Shown: positions 8,029 through 17,166, numbered from the stretch's first letter. The stretch: 28,290 bases of DNA from Clostridia bacterium BRH_c25 (GCA_001515955.1 LOES01000069.1:1-28290), one strand, 5' to 3'. Program-made: numbers and translations. The notes: generated from the sequence alone by a model not told the origin.

Positions 8029-9558
8029 ATCGAAATTGCAATTTATATAGCAATTGCACTAATTACCTTTATTTTTGGGTATTTAGTTAGAAGATATATT
8101 GCTGAATCAAAGATAAAAAACGCTGAGGAGCAGGCAAAAAAGATAGTTTCTGAAGCCGAGAGGCAATCTGAAACAAAGAGAAAGGAAGTTGTGCTTGAAG
8201 CTAAAGAAGAGGTTCATAAGCTTAGAGCAGAGCTTGACAGAGAAATTCGTGACAGAAGAAATGAAATACAAAGGATTGAACGCAGGCTGCTCCAGCGCGA
8301 AGAGCTTTTGGATAAAAAAGTTGAAAACTTGGAACAAAGAGATGAGGCAATCTCAAAGAAGCAGAGAGATATTCAAAAATCCCACGAGGAAGTACAGGAA
8401 CTCTATAAAAGGCAAGTAGAGGAACTTGAGAGATTATCGGGCTTATCATCAGAAGACGCAAAACAACTACTTTTAAACGATATTGAAAAACAAATACGGC
8501 ATGATGCCGCAATGATGATCAAGGAAATTGAAACAAAAGCCAAGGAAGAAGCAGAACGCAGAGCTAAAGAAATAATATCCGGCGCCATTCAAAAGTGCTC
8601 TGCCGATCATGTCGCCGAGACAACTGTTTCAGTTGTACCTCTGCCAAATGATGAGATGAAGGGCAGAATAATCGGACGTGAAGGCAGAAATATAAGAACG
8701 TTGGAAACACTCACAGGCATCGATTTAATTATTGATGATACACCAGAAGCAGTTATATTATCTGGTTTTGATCCTATAAGAAGAGAAGTTGCAAGGGTTG
8801 CCCTTGAAAAACTCATAGTTGATGGAAGAATACATCCTGCAAGGATTGAGGAAATGGTAGAAAAGTCCAAGAAGGAAGTGGATAACTACATCAGGGAACA
8901 GGGGGAGCAAGCTACCTTCGATACTGGAGTCCATGGACTGCATCCTGAGATTATCAGGCTTTTAGGAAGATTAAAATTCAGAACAAGTTATGGACAGAAT
9001 GTTCTGAAGCACTCGATTGAAGTGGCTCACCTTGCTGCAGCAATGGCTGCAGAGCTGGGAGTAGATGTCAAGCTTGCAAAAAGGGCAGGTCTGTTGCATG
9101 ACCTAGGGAAAGCAGTAGATCATGAGGTTGAAGGTCCACATGTACAGATTGGTGCTGACCTTGTAAAAAAATACAAAGAATCAAGTGAAGTAGTACACGC
9201 TGTAGCAGCACATCATGGAGATATTGAGGCTACAACAGTCGAAGCAGTTCTGGTGCAGGCAGCTGATGCAATATCTGCTGCAAGACCGGGAGCAAGAAGA
9301 GAAACATTAGAATCCTATATTAAACGTTTGGAAAAAATTGAAGAAATAGCTAATTCATTTAATGGAGTTGAAAAATCTTTTGCTATTCAAGCCGGTAGAG
9401 AAGTTAGAATAATGGTTAAGCCGGAGGATGTCAGCGACAGTGAAATCGTCTATATAGCGAGAGACATTGTAAAGAGAATAGAAGACGAGCTTGAATACCC
9501 TGGTCAGATAAAAGTCAATGTAATCAGGGAAACAAGAGCAATTGAATATGCAAAATAG
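8029..9558 (+). CDS. rny: Ribonuclease Y (start codon anomalous)
   Basis: Membrane-anchored endoribonuclease that initiates mRNA decay. Order of parts: N-terminal membrane helix ([20 protein letters not shown]), long coiled coil (about 30-190), KH domain with [12 protein letters not shown] at about 212, and HD domain with catalytic His357-Asp358 in LLHDLGKA. It ends [10 protein letters not shown] as in Bacillus. The frame is open from 7993 and clearly coding before the GTG at 8191; starting at that GTG would delete the membrane anchor. The ribosome site AAGGAGGTG (8012-8020) is followed by an ATG at 8024 that is in another frame and stops after eight codons. In the rny frame no ATG, GTG or TTG follows the site. 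I set the boundary at ATC 8029, eight bases downstream, giving 509 residues (Bacillus about 520). A one-base deletion after the ATG, real or a sequence error, explains it best. Confidence 0.9.
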   Translation: MEIAIYIAIALITFIFGYLVRRYIAESKIKNAEEQAKKIVSEAERQSETKRKEVVLEAKEEVHKLRAELDREIRDRRNEIQRIERRLLQREELLDKKVENLEQRDEAISKKQRDIQKSHEEVQELYKRQVEELERLSGLSSEDAKQLLLNDIEKQIRHDAAMMIKEIETKAKEEAERRAKEIISGAIQKCSADHVAETTVSVVPLPNDEMKGRIIGREGRNIRTLETLTGIDLIIDDTPEAVILSGFDPIRREVARVALEKLIVDGRIHPARIEEMVEKSKKEVDNYIREQGEQATFDTGVHGLHPEIIRLLGRLKFRTSYGQNVLKHSIEVAHLAAAMAAELGVDVKLAKRAGLLHDLGKAVDHEVEGPHVQIGADLVKKYKESSEVVHAVAAHHGDIEATTVEAVLVQAADAISAARPGARRETLESYIKRLEKIEEIANSFNGVEKSFAIQAGREVRIMVKPEDVSDSEIVYIARDIVKRIEDELEYPGQIKVNVIRETRAIEYAK

Positions 9559-9565
9559 AAAATGT

Positions 9566-9603
9566 GCGGCAATACATGCGAAATGCATGTAGCCGCCTTT
9601 TTT
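9566..9603 (+). terminator. Intrinsic terminator after rny
   Basis: GCGGC..TACATGC (9566-9579) pairs with GCATGTAGCCGC around a short loop, with an AA bulge, followed by six T. It lies eight bases after the rny stop codon. Confidence 0.85.
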
Positions 9604-9619
9604 AATAATAATAATATAT

Positions 9620-9686
9620 AGATACGAGATACGAGCTGCGAGATGCGAGACTTAGGGTAGGTCTATGGAGTTGTATCTCGCATCTA
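9620..9686 (+). repeat. Degenerate 7-bp tandem repeat and hairpin in the ymdB leader
   Basis: Four 7-base units run from 9621: GATACGA, GATACGA, GCTGCGA, GATGCGA. AGATGCGAGA (9641-9650) is perfectly complementary to TCTCGCATCT (9676-9685), forming a 10-bp stem with a 25-base loop, only seven bases before the ymdB Shine-Dalgarno (9693-9697). The earlier repeat unit can pair with the same right arm with one mismatch, so alternative stems exist. Confidence 0.6.
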
Positions 9687-9703
9687 AAATTTGGAGGTAT
9701 AAT

Positions 9704-10471
9704 ATGAACATATTGTTTATCGGTGATGTGGTTGGCAGACCGGGAAGGAATTATCTGAACAAGAATCTTGGCAGGCTTCAAAAGGAAAATGCCATTGATT
9801 TCACCATTGTAAACGGTGAAAACAGCGCCGGCGGAGTCGGCATTACAAAGAGTACATACGATGAGCTTTTGGGCTTTGGAGTTGATATGATTACTTTAGG
9901 CAACCATTCCTGGGCAAAAAAAGAGATATTTGAATTCATAGAAGAGTCTGATAAGCTTGTAAGACCTGCCAACTATCCAAAAGCTACACCCGGCAAGGGT
10001 TTCAGGATAGCAGAAAAGGCAGGTAAGCGAATAGCTGTAGTCAACCTATGCGGAAGAATATATATGGACTGTATTGATTGCCCCTTCAAAATAATTGATG
10101 AAATCCTTGAGGAGATTAAAGCTGATACAGATATAATAATAGTTGATTTTCATGGGGAGGCTACATCAGAAAAGCTGGCGATGGGCTGGTATCTTGATGG
10201 TAAAGTACATGCAGTGTTAGGTACACACACCCATGTCCAGACTTCCGATGAGAGGGTATTGCCCGGTGGAACTGCATATATTACCGATACAGGAATGACC
10301 GGTCCCAGGGATTCGATACTGGGTGTTGATAAGGAAATAGTTATTAAGAAGTTTATTACCGGCATGCCTGCACGATTTGAAGTGGCAAGCGGCGATACTG
10401 TACTTGGAGCCGTAATTGTACAAATTGACGATAATAACAAGGTGACCGGAATAAACAGGGTTGTGGATTAA
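9704..10471 (+). CDS. ymdB: YmdB-family metallophosphoesterase (2',3'-cyclic nucleotide phosphodiesterase)
   Basis: TIGR00282-type dinuclear metal phosphoesterase of 255 residues. In Bacillus subtilis YmdB hydrolyses 2',3'-cyclic nucleotides and affects biofilm formation. All metal and catalytic residues are present at the expected numbers: Asp8, Glu39, Asn40, Asn67, His68, His150, His175 and His177. The start is ATG 9704 behind GGAGG (9693-9697). An upstream in-frame ATG at 9665 lies inside the leader hairpin, lacks a ribosome site and would add 13 unrelated residues. The rny-ymdB-spoVS neighbourhood is the same as in Bacillus and supports the assignment. rny is separated by a terminator, so ymdB must be transcribed from its own leader or by read-through. 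Confidence 0.93.
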   Translation: MNILFIGDVVGRPGRNYLNKNLGRLQKENAIDFTIVNGENSAGGVGITKSTYDELLGFGVDMITLGNHSWAKKEIFEFIEESDKLVRPANYPKATPGKGFRIAEKAGKRIAVVNLCGRIYMDCIDCPFKIIDEILEEIKADTDIIIVDFHGEATSEKLAMGWYLDGKVHAVLGTHTHVQTSDERVLPGGTAYITDTGMTGPRDSILGVDKEIVIKKFITGMPARFEVASGDTVLGAVIVQIDDNNKVTGINRVVD

Positions 10472-10546
10472 CTTTATACTTTTACCCCTTGAAAAATGAT
10501 AAATCCAGCTCTAAAATAACTCAAAATTCAAAATTGTAGAAAAAAA

Positions 10547-10575
10547 GAGGAATTTAGAAAATTTTGTAGAATAAA
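10547..10575 (+). promoter_or_regulatory. Sigma-H-like promoter of spoVS
   Basis: AGAGGAATT (10547-10555) fits the -35 pattern RNAGGAWWW, and GTAGAATAA (10567-10575) fits the -10 pattern RNNGAATWW, with an 11-base spacer. spoVS is a known sigma-H gene in Bacillus, so pattern and context agree. Transcription would begin about 50 bases before the gene. Confidence 0.65.
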
Positions 10576-10633
10576 CAATCATAGTAATTTTAGTATATTT
10601 TGGATTTATTCTATTAATAAAGGGGGGTTTTTA

Positions 10634-10894
10634 ATGGATGTACTAAAGGTATCAGCAAAATCAAACCCTAATTCTGTTGCAGGAGCCTTAGCAGGAGTGT
10701 TGAGAGAAAAGGGCTCCGCAGAAATACAAACAATAGGCGCCGGAGCATTGAACCAAGCAGTCAAAGCAGTTGCCATCGCCAGAGGATTTGTTGCACCGGG
10801 AGGAATTGACTTAATATGCATACCCGCCTTCACTGACATTTTAATAGACGGTGAAGAGAGAACAGCTATAAAGCTGATAATAGAGCCCAGATAG
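10634..10894 (+). CDS. spoVS: Stage V sporulation protein S
   Basis: Small DNA/RNA-binding (Alba-fold-like) protein of 86 residues, required for normal septation timing and spore coat/cortex completion in Bacillus. The sequence is strongly conserved end to end: MDVLKVSAKSNPNSVAGALA, then GAGALNQAVKAVAIARGFVAPGGIDL and the C-terminal TAIKLIIEPR. Length and start match the family exactly. The ribosome site is an unusual G6 run (AAAGGGGGG) ending six bases before the ATG. A sigma-H-like promoter precedes it and a strong terminator follows, so it is a single-gene transcript. Confidence 0.96.
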   Translation: MDVLKVSAKSNPNSVAGALAGVLREKGSAEIQTIGAGALNQAVKAVAIARGFVAPGGIDLICIPAFTDILIDGEERTAIKLIIEPR

Positions 10895-10899
10895 TCTTT

Positions 10900-10935
10900 A
10901 ATACCTGCTTTTATTATAAGCAGGTATTATTTTTT
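10900..10935 (+). terminator. Intrinsic terminator after spoVS
   Basis: AATACCTGCTT (10900-10910) pairs perfectly with AAGCAGGTATT (10918-10928) over a 7-base loop, followed by ATTTTTT. Confidence 0.9.
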
Positions 10936-10955
10936 AAACATCAAAAATTCTTTTT

Positions 10956-10983
10956 TTGCGTTATGTGTAAATAATGATATAAT
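10956..10983 (+). promoter_or_regulatory. Putative promoter of the PHP-aminotransferase-purB-asnS operon
   Basis: TTGCGT (10956-10961), a 16-base spacer and a perfect TATAAT (10978-10983). It lies between the spoVS terminator and the first gene of the operon. Confidence 0.45.
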
Positions 10984-11067
10984 ATTATTTATTAGTAAAA
11001 TATATATCATATATATTAATTATAAATGATGATATTTGTACAGGATATACTGTACAGGAGGCTTAAC

Positions 11068-11925
11068 ATGCTAAAAGCTGATTTACATATACATACAACT
11101 GCTTCAGATGGTCTCATGAGCCCCGATGAGGTTGTGCGATGGGCAAGTGTGAAAAGGTTGGCAGCAATAGGAATAACCGACCATGATACTGTCAATGGCA
11201 TTGGTCCTGCAGTGGAAGCTTCACCCAAGTATGGAGTTGAAGTAGTACCGGGAATAGAGTTAAGTACTTTGTATGCTGAAGAAGAAATACATATTCTGGG
11301 TTACTATATAGACTATAAAGCAGATTGGTTCCTGGATATTCTTAAAAAAATTCAGAATTCCAGATATGAAAGGGCTGATAGGATAGTAAACAAGCTTAAC
11401 GGTTTAGGCGTAAATATAACACTTGAACAGGTTAGGGATATAGCCGAGGCCGGTGCAATAGGCAGGCCTCATATTGCCAGGGCAATGATTAATGAAGGCT
11501 ATATAAATAACATTAAAGAAGCCTTCAAAGGATACATAGGAAAAGACTGTCCTGCTTATGTGGAGAGATATAAGCTCAATTGCAGTGAAGCAATTGGAAT
11601 CATAAAAAAACTTGGAGGCATATCGGTGCTGGCTCATCCAGGACTTATAAAAAACAAAATAAATATTGGCAGGATTATAGAGCTTGGGATTGATGGCATT
11701 GAAGTTTATCATTCAAAACATGATGATGAGACCATAAGAAATGCACTGTCAATTGCAAACTCAAGAAAACTATTGATAACAGGAGGCTCTGACTGCCATG
11801 GCATGAAGTTAAATAATGAACCGATAATAGGAAATTGTTCGGTTGATTATAAATATGTTCAAAAACTCAAAGATAAAATTAACAGCAGAATTTGGAGGGG
11901 AAAAGATGGAAATCAGAATTTCTAA
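11068..11925 (+). CDS. PHP-domain phosphoesterase (COG0613 type)
   Basis: Metal-dependent phosphoesterase of 285 residues. The PHP metal ligands appear in order: His7-x-His9 and Asp14 in DLHIHTTASDG, GITDHDT, the glutamate of GIELST, HILGYY, LAHPG, the histidine of VYHSKH and TGGSDCHG near the end. Relatives hydrolyse 3',5'-bisphosphonucleotides or act as 5'-3' RNA exonucleases (RNase AM/TrpH family). Which applies here cannot be read from sequence. The start is ATG 11068, six bases after AGGAGG; the longer frame from 11026 lacks a ribosome site. It overlaps the aminotransferase gene by 20 bases, indicating coupled translation. Confidence 0.88.
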   Translation: MLKADLHIHTTASDGLMSPDEVVRWASVKRLAAIGITDHDTVNGIGPAVEASPKYGVEVVPGIELSTLYAEEEIHILGYYIDYKADWFLDILKKIQNSRYERADRIVNKLNGLGVNITLEQVRDIAEAGAIGRPHIARAMINEGYINNIKEAFKGYIGKDCPAYVERYKLNCSEAIGIIKKLGGISVLAHPGLIKNKINIGRIIELGIDGIEVYHSKHDDETIRNALSIANSRKLLITGGSDCHGMKLNNEPIIGNCSVDYKYVQKLKDKINSRIWRGKDGNQNF

Positions 11926-13108
11926 AAAAATATCGAATATTGCTTCGTCTATGACACTTGCAGTAGATGCCAAGCTTAAGCAAATGGTTGCAGAAGGAAT
12001 CAAGGTATATGGCTTTGGTGCCGGAGAACCTGATTTTGACACACCTGAGTACATAAGGAATGCTGCAGTGGAAGCTATAACTAAAGGTTTTACAAGGTAT
12101 ACTGCCGCATCAGGGACTCTGGAGCTAAGAAAAGCTATATGCGCAAAATTTCAAAGAGATAACAATCTGAATTATGAGCCGAATCAAATAATAGTATCCA
12201 GTGGCGCCAAGCACTCACTTTCCAATACTTTTGCAGCAATTCTTAATCCGGAAGATGAGGTTATCGTTCCTGTACCCTACTGGGTTAGTTATACCGAGAT
12301 TATCAAGCTTAATGACGGAGTACCTGTTCTTGTTCCGACAAAAAAGGAGAACAACTTCAAGATGACAAAGGAAGAGCTTCTGAAGTCACTGACATCAAAG
12401 ACAAAAGCAATACTTATAAACTCTCCCAGCAATCCTACGGGAGCCGTATATACTGAAAAAGAGCTTAGGGATATAGCTGAGGTTGCAGTAGCAAACAACC
12501 TGTTTGTAGTATCAGATGAAATATATGAAAAACTTGTATATGACGGAAACAAGCACATAAGTATCGCATCCTTCGGGAAAGAAATAAAAGAACTTACAAT
12601 TGTAATAAACGGCATGTCAAAAGCATATGCCATGACAGGCTGGAGACTTGGATATGCTGCCGGTAATGAAAAGCTGATCAAAGGGATGTCCAGTGTCCAA
12701 AGCCATGCCGTATCACATCCCAGTTCCATAACACAATATGCTTCAACCGCGGCTTTGAACGGGTCACAGGATGATATGGCGAAAATGGTTGTAGAGTTTG
12801 AAAAAAGAAGTGTACATATGTATAAGAGAATAAATGCAATTGACGGTTTAAGCTGTATTAAGCCTGAAGGAGCCTTTTATGTTTATGCTGATATTAGCAA
12901 TTATCTGGGCAGGGAATTATGTGGTACAAAACTCAATTCCTCACTGGATTTTTCTCAGATCATGCTGGAGAAGGGTCATGTCGCAGTAGTTCCAGGTGCT
13001 GCTTTCGGAACTGACAATTATATCAGACTTTCTTATGCCACTTCTATGGAAGTCATAGAGAATGGTCTGAATGCCTTTGAAGACTTTATCAAAGAAAATC
13101 TAAAATAG
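11906..13108 (+). CDS. Pyridoxal phosphate-dependent class I aminotransferase (AspB-like)
   Basis: Fold-type I aminotransferase of 400 residues, most like the Bacillus-type aspartate aminotransferases that move the amino group between aspartate and 2-oxoglutarate. Signatures include FGAGEPDFDTPEYI, the substrate loop INSPSNPTGAVY, SDEIYEKLVYDG and the PLP-lysine motif GMSKAYAMTGWRLGYAAG with Lys239. An arginine for carboxylate binding is expected in YIRLSYATS near the C-terminus. The start is ATG 11906 behind GGAGGGG; upstream in-frame ATGs lie inside the PHP gene without a site. purB follows 13 bases downstream. Aspartate made here would feed both PurB-pathway chemistry and AsnS, which may explain the operon. 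Confidence 0.9.
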   Translation: MEIRISKKISNIASSMTLAVDAKLKQMVAEGIKVYGFGAGEPDFDTPEYIRNAAVEAITKGFTRYTAASGTLELRKAICAKFQRDNNLNYEPNQIIVSSGAKHSLSNTFAAILNPEDEVIVPVPYWVSYTEIIKLNDGVPVLVPTKKENNFKMTKEELLKSLTSKTKAILINSPSNPTGAVYTEKELRDIAEVAVANNLFVVSDEIYEKLVYDGNKHISIASFGKEIKELTIVINGMSKAYAMTGWRLGYAAGNEKLIKGMSSVQSHAVSHPSSITQYASTAALNGSQDDMAKMVVEFEKRSVHMYKRINAIDGLSCIKPEGAFYVYADISNYLGRELCGTKLNSSLDFSQIMLEKGHVAVVPGAAFGTDNYIRLSYATSMEVIENGLNAFEDFIKENLK

Positions 13109-13121
13109 GAAGGTAAGCACA

Positions 13122-14555
13122 GTGAACAGAACGGAATATCAGAACCCTTTAATAAGCAGATACGCAAGCAAAGAGATGTCCTTTATTTTTTCCGAGGACT
13201 ATAAGTTTTCTACCTGGAGGAAGCTCTGGGTTGCTCTTGCGGAAAGTGAGATGGAGCTTGGACTTAATATCACGGAGGAGCAGGTAGCTGAACTGAAGGA
13301 GCACATATATGATATCAATTATGAGGATGCAGAAAGAAGGGAGAAGGAGACACGGCATGATGTAATGTCCCATGTCCATGCCTATGGACTCCAATGCCCC
13401 AAAGCAAAGCCTATAATACACCTGGGAGCCACCAGCGCATTTGTGGGGGATAATACCGATGTAATACAGATGTCGGAAGGCTTGAAGCTTATACGGATTA
13501 AGCTTGTGAATGTAATTAAGAATCTTGCAGATTTTGCTGACAGATATAAGAAGCTGCCTGCTCTGGGTTTTACACATTTTCAGCCTGCACAGCTGACCAC
13601 TGTTGGCAAGAGAAGCTGCTTATGGCTGTTGGATTTTCTCATGGATATTGAAGAGCTTGAATTTCAGTCAGACAGGCTTAAGCTCAGGGGAGTAAAGGGT
13701 ACAACGGGCACACAGGCGAGCTTTATGGCACTTTTTAATGGTGATCATAACAGGATTATAGAATTGGACAGGAGAGTCACTGAAAAAATGGGCTTTGAAA
13801 AAAGCTTTGCTGTCACAGGGCAAACATACTCCAGAAAGCTGGACAGCCAGGTTCTGAATGTACTTACCCAAATAGCAGAATCCACTCATAAATTCAGCAA
13901 TGACATACGACTTCTTCAAAGCCTGAAGGAGATAGAAGAGCCCTTTGAGAAGAACCAGATAGGTTCCTCGGCTATGGCTTACAAGAGAAATCCAATGAGA
14001 TGTGAAAGAATTGCAGCACTATCCAGGTTTGTGATAACAAATTCTCTTAATCCCGCCATTACAGCAGCGTCTCAATGGTTTGAAAGAACCCTTGATGATT
14101 CCGCCAACAAGAGACTTGCGGTCCCACAGGCTTTTCTCGCTGTGGACAGCATACTCAATATAATGATAAATGTATCCAATGGACTTGTAGTATACGAGAA
14201 GATGATAAAGCGCCATATTGACGATGAACTTCCTTTTATGGCTACTGAGAACATACTGATGGAAGCTGTAAAAAATGGCGGAGACCGGCAGGAGCTGCAT
14301 GAGAAGATAAGGCAGTACTCTATTGAAGCAGGAAGAAGAGTCAAGGAAGAGGGCTTGGATAACAACCTGATCAGCCTTATTGAGAAGGATGGAAGCTTCA
14401 AGCTGAATAAGGATAAAATGCAGCAGCTTCTGGATGCAGGAAACTTCATAGGAAGAGCACCGGAACAGGTTGAGGAATTCCTTAAGGAGCACATTTATCC
14501 GCTTCTTGAGAAAAACAATGATAAACTGAATGTAAAAGTTGACCTTACGGTTTAA
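13122..14555 (+). CDS. purB: Adenylosuccinate lyase, long (eukaryote-like) form
   Basis: Cleaves SAICAR and adenylosuccinate with release of fumarate in purine synthesis. The fumarase/aspartase signature is [19 protein letters not shown]. Other family blocks are [34 protein letters not shown] and TGTQASF. It has 477 residues, longer than the roughly 430 of Bacillus PurB, and its N-terminus resembles the animal ADSL type, a subfamily also found in many Clostridia. The start is GTG 13122, eight bases after AGGAAGG. The asnS ribosome site follows immediately after its stop. Confidence 0.95.
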   Translation: MNRTEYQNPLISRYASKEMSFIFSEDYKFSTWRKLWVALAESEMELGLNITEEQVAELKEHIYDINYEDAERREKETRHDVMSHVHAYGLQCPKAKPIIHLGATSAFVGDNTDVIQMSEGLKLIRIKLVNVIKNLADFADRYKKLPALGFTHFQPAQLTTVGKRSCLWLLDFLMDIEELEFQSDRLKLRGVKGTTGTQASFMALFNGDHNRIIELDRRVTEKMGFEKSFAVTGQTYSRKLDSQVLNVLTQIAESTHKFSNDIRLLQSLKEIEEPFEKNQIGSSAMAYKRNPMRCERIAALSRFVITNSLNPAITAASQWFERTLDDSANKRLAVPQAFLAVDSILNIMINVSNGLVVYEKMIKRHIDDELPFMATENILMEAVKNGGDRQELHEKIRQYSIEAGRRVKEEGLDNNLISLIEKDGSFKLNKDKMQQLLDAGNFIGRAPEQVEEFLKEHIYPLLEKNNDKLNVKVDLTV

Positions 14556-14574
14556 AACACAAGGAGGAATACAT

Positions 14575-15966
14575 ATGAGCAGTATAATGATCAAGCAGCT
14601 ATATAGAAATACCGGAGAGCACCTGAACAAAAATATTCAGGTATCCGGTTGGGTGAGGACTGAAAGAACCTCCAAAAATTTTGGTTTTATAGAACTGAAT
14701 GATGGAAGCTTTTTCAAGAACCTTCAGGTAGTATTTGAAGAGGGCTTGGAAAACTTCAATGACATAGCAAAGCTTTCGGTAGGCTCAGCAATAAAAGTGG
14801 AAGGCTTGCTGCTGGAATCTCCCGGAGCAAAGCAGCCCTTTGAGCTGAAAGCATCCAGGATTGAAATAGAAGGACTTTCTGCTCCTGAATACCCTCTGCA
14901 AAAAAAGAGTCATTCCTTCGAATTCTTAAGGTCAATAGCACACCTTAGGCCAAGGACAAATACTTTTTCAGCAGTATTCAGAATAAGGTCACTGGTAGCA
15001 TATGCAATACACAGGTTCTTTCAGGATCAGGGCTTTGTATATGTACATGCTCCAATTATCACAGGTAGTGATGCAGAAGGTGCAGGTGAGATGTTCAGGG
15101 TTACGACCTTGGATATGGATAACCCTCCAAGAACTAAGGAAGGAAAGCTTGACAGCTCAAAGGATTTCTTCGGCAAGGCAACAAATCTTACAGTAAGCGG
15201 ACAGCTTAATGTAGAGTCCTTCTGCATGGCCTTCAGAAATGTTTACACCTTTGGACCCACCTTTAGGGCAGAAAACTCCAATACCGCAAGACATGCAGCG
15301 GAGTTCTGGATGATAGAGCCGGAAATAGCCTTTGCAGAGCTTTCGGACAATATGGAGCTTGCAGAGAGTATGGTAAAATATATAATCAATTATGTATTGG
15401 AGAATGCTCCGGAAGAGATGGAGTTCTTTAACAAATTCATTGATAATACACTTCTGGAAAGGTTAGACAGTATAGTAAACTCCGAATTTGGAATTGTTAC
15501 CTATACCGAAGCTGTAGATATACTGATGAAATCAGGAGTTAAGTTTGAATATCCCGTAAAATGGGGAACAGACCTGCAGACAGAGCATGAAAGGTATATT
15601 ACAGAACAGGTGTTCAAGAAACCGGTATTCGTCACAGACTACCCCAAGGAAATAAAGGCTTTCTATATGAGAATTAATGATGATAATAAAACAGTAGCAG
15701 CAATGGATTTGCTTGTACCGGGAGTAGGGGAAATCATAGGCGGCAGCCAGAGAGAAGAAAGACTTGATGTACTGGAAAAGAAAATGGATGAGATGAGACT
15801 TGATAAGGAAGGCTACTGGTGGTATCTTGACACAAGAAAGTATGGTGGTGTTAAGCATGCAGGTTATGGACTTGGTTTTGAGAGAATGATAATGTATATA
15901 ACCGGCATGAGCAATATCCGAGACGTGGTGCCTTTCCCAAGGACAGTAAAATCAGCTGAGTTTTAA
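14575..15966 (+). CDS. asnS: Asparagine--tRNA ligase
   Basis: Class IIb aminoacyl-tRNA synthetase charging tRNA-Asn directly with asparagine. The N-terminal OB-fold anticodon-binding domain (about 1-115) contains [20 protein letters not shown]. The class II core shows motif 2 [20 protein letters not shown] and motif 3 [15 protein letters not shown] with RDVVPFPR at the C-terminus. GTD and [10 protein letters not shown] blocks indicate AsnS rather than AspS. It has 463 residues, the normal length. The start is ATG 14575 behind AAGGAGGAA. It is the last gene of the operon and is closed by a strong terminator. Confidence 0.95.
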   Translation: MSSIMIKQLYRNTGEHLNKNIQVSGWVRTERTSKNFGFIELNDGSFFKNLQVVFEEGLENFNDIAKLSVGSAIKVEGLLLESPGAKQPFELKASRIEIEGLSAPEYPLQKKSHSFEFLRSIAHLRPRTNTFSAVFRIRSLVAYAIHRFFQDQGFVYVHAPIITGSDAEGAGEMFRVTTLDMDNPPRTKEGKLDSSKDFFGKATNLTVSGQLNVESFCMAFRNVYTFGPTFRAENSNTARHAAEFWMIEPEIAFAELSDNMELAESMVKYIINYVLENAPEEMEFFNKFIDNTLLERLDSIVNSEFGIVTYTEAVDILMKSGVKFEYPVKWGTDLQTEHERYITEQVFKKPVFVTDYPKEIKAFYMRINDDNKTVAAMDLLVPGVGEIIGGSQREERLDVLEKKMDEMRLDKEGYWWYLDTRKYGGVKHAGYGLGFERMIMYITGMSNIRDVVPFPRTVKSAEF

Positions 15967-15973
15967 AAATTCG

Positions 15974-16005
15974 AAAGACTGTTGAAGATTTCAACAGTCT
16001 TTTTT
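15974..16005 (+). terminator. Intrinsic terminator after asnS
   Basis: AAAGACTGTTGAA (15974-15986) pairs perfectly with TTCAACAGTCTTT over a 3-base loop, and the T-run extends to 16005. Confidence 0.92.
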
Positions 16006-16101
16006 GTGCAATTATATTCTTTATAATGCAATTCATGTAATTGCTCAATATCAAACATAACAAAATTTTAATGACGAATAATATTACTATCTGAAGTAAA
16101 T

Positions 16102-16209
16102 TGAGCGCACTTGGAAGTTATATCCGGGATATGGTGCGAATTCAATAACTACTTAGGAAACGTTTGTGCGAAGTTTGAATGGACTATATAAAAGTTTTTC
16201 GCGAAACGT
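16102..16209. repeat. CG-core inverted repeat element, copy C (two-stem form)
   Basis: Read on the minus strand this region aligns over about 110 bases with positions 25127-25229. Stem 1 arms: AACGTTTGTGCGAAG (16159-16172 area) and GTTTTTCGCGAAACGT (16194-16209). Stem 2 arms: TGAGCGCAC (16102-16110) and GTGCGAATTCAAT (16134-16146). It ends seven bases before the ribosome site of the L,D-transpeptidase gene and therefore occupies its promoter or leader. Shared bases are concentrated in the arms, as expected for a protein-binding or RNA-structural element. Confidence 0.6.
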
Positions 16210-16228
16210 ATATCTGAGGAGGAATTTT

Positions 16229-17020
16229 ATGCGTGTTAAATTAATCATCGTTGTTATTTTGATATTTTCACTATTGCTTCCTGGTGTATACGCAGAACCT
16301 GATACTGAGCTTATAAAGGAGATTATGGAATGTCCCGAGGAAGAAGTAATTTCCATATCGAGCAGCTACGAGTATATAGAATCCTTAAAATCAATGGGCT
16401 ATTATAAGCATGATTATAAGGATGATCATATTAATGCCAGGAATGCAGTGCTGCGGTTCCAAAGTGACTGCAACCTTCCTGCGGACGGTATCCAAGGGCC
16501 GGTATTCAAGAGCGCCATGATAAAGAGGCTGATGATGGGCACTAAATTCAGATCCCCTGACATTATAGCAAGAGCACCATCCAAGGGCCACTGGATTACA
16601 ATCAACCGTACAAAAAGAATTCTTACATTGTATAGAGGAAAAACCGTCATAAGAAAATACCCCATAGCAATTGGAAAAGACTCGGCTAAGACACCCCAGG
16701 GAAAATTCTATGTATACTTAAAAAGAAAGAATCCCATGTGGACGGGAGGGCGCAGCGCAAAGCCTGTTGCAGGAGGTTCTCCCAAGAATCCTCTTGGTAC
16801 CAGGTGGATTGGCCTTTCTCCTGGAAAAGGGAACCTATATGGCATCCATGGCAATAACAGTCCGTATTCCATCGGAGGCCGTGTTTCGAAAGGATGCATC
16901 AGAATGATAAATTCTGACGTATTGAGTTTGTATAATATTGTCTCAATCGGAGCACCGGTATGGATAGGTGATGACAGCACCCTGAGAAAATGGGGAGTGA
17001 CACAGAAGAGCTTTTATTAA
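16229..17020 (+). CDS. Secreted L,D-transpeptidase (YkuD) with peptidoglycan-binding domain
   Basis: Cell-wall enzyme of 263 residues. An N-terminal signal sequence (VKLIIVVILIFSLLLPGVYA, cleavage near residue 22) directs export. A peptidoglycan-binding type 1 domain (about 45-110, NAVLRFQSDCNLPADGIQGP) and a YkuD catalytic domain (about 130-255) follow. The active site is intact: His207 in YGIHGNN and Cys223 in VSKGCIRM. It would form 3-3 cross-links or attach ligands to peptidoglycan. The start is ATG 16229 behind GAGGAGG (16216-16222). It stands alone between the asnS terminator and a convergent tRNA gene. Its upstream region is filled by the CG-core inverted repeat element. A spore or vegetative wall role cannot be decided. 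Confidence 0.92.
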   Translation: MRVKLIIVVILIFSLLLPGVYAEPDTELIKEIMECPEEEVISISSSYEYIESLKSMGYYKHDYKDDHINARNAVLRFQSDCNLPADGIQGPVFKSAMIKRLMMGTKFRSPDIIARAPSKGHWITINRTKRILTLYRGKTVIRKYPIAIGKDSAKTPQGKFYVYLKRKNPMWTGGRSAKPVAGGSPKNPLGTRWIGLSPGKGNLYGIHGNNSPYSIGGRVSKGCIRMINSDVLSLYNIVSIGAPVWIGDDSTLRKWGVTQKSFY

Positions 17021-17077
17021 TGATTGAAACAAAAAATTAAAAAAGCCGCAAACAATTGCGACTGTAAGGTTCTATTT

Positions 17078-17153
17078 TGGCAGGGGTACAGGGACTCGAA
17101 CCCGGAACCAACGGTTTTGGAGACCGCTACTCTACCAATTGAGCTATACCCCT
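17078..17153 (-). tRNA. trnW: tRNA-Trp (CCA)
   Basis: On the minus strand, acceptor arm AGGGGTA pairs with TACCCCT. The D-arm is GCTCAATTGGTAGAGT-like, the anticodon loop is CTCCAAA with anticodon CCA inside a GCGGT/ACCGT-type stem, and the T-loop is GGTTCGAGTCC. Discriminator G is followed by an encoded CCA at 17080-17078. Length is 76, all arms are intact, and a dedicated promoter lies just upstream. Confidence 0.96.
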
Positions 17154-17166
17154 GCGATACTTATTT

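Noticed and set aside
11026..11067. Extended N-terminus for the PHP gene
   Set aside because: No ribosome site before 11026, while ATG 11068 has a consensus AGGAGG and begins exactly at the metal-binding motif.
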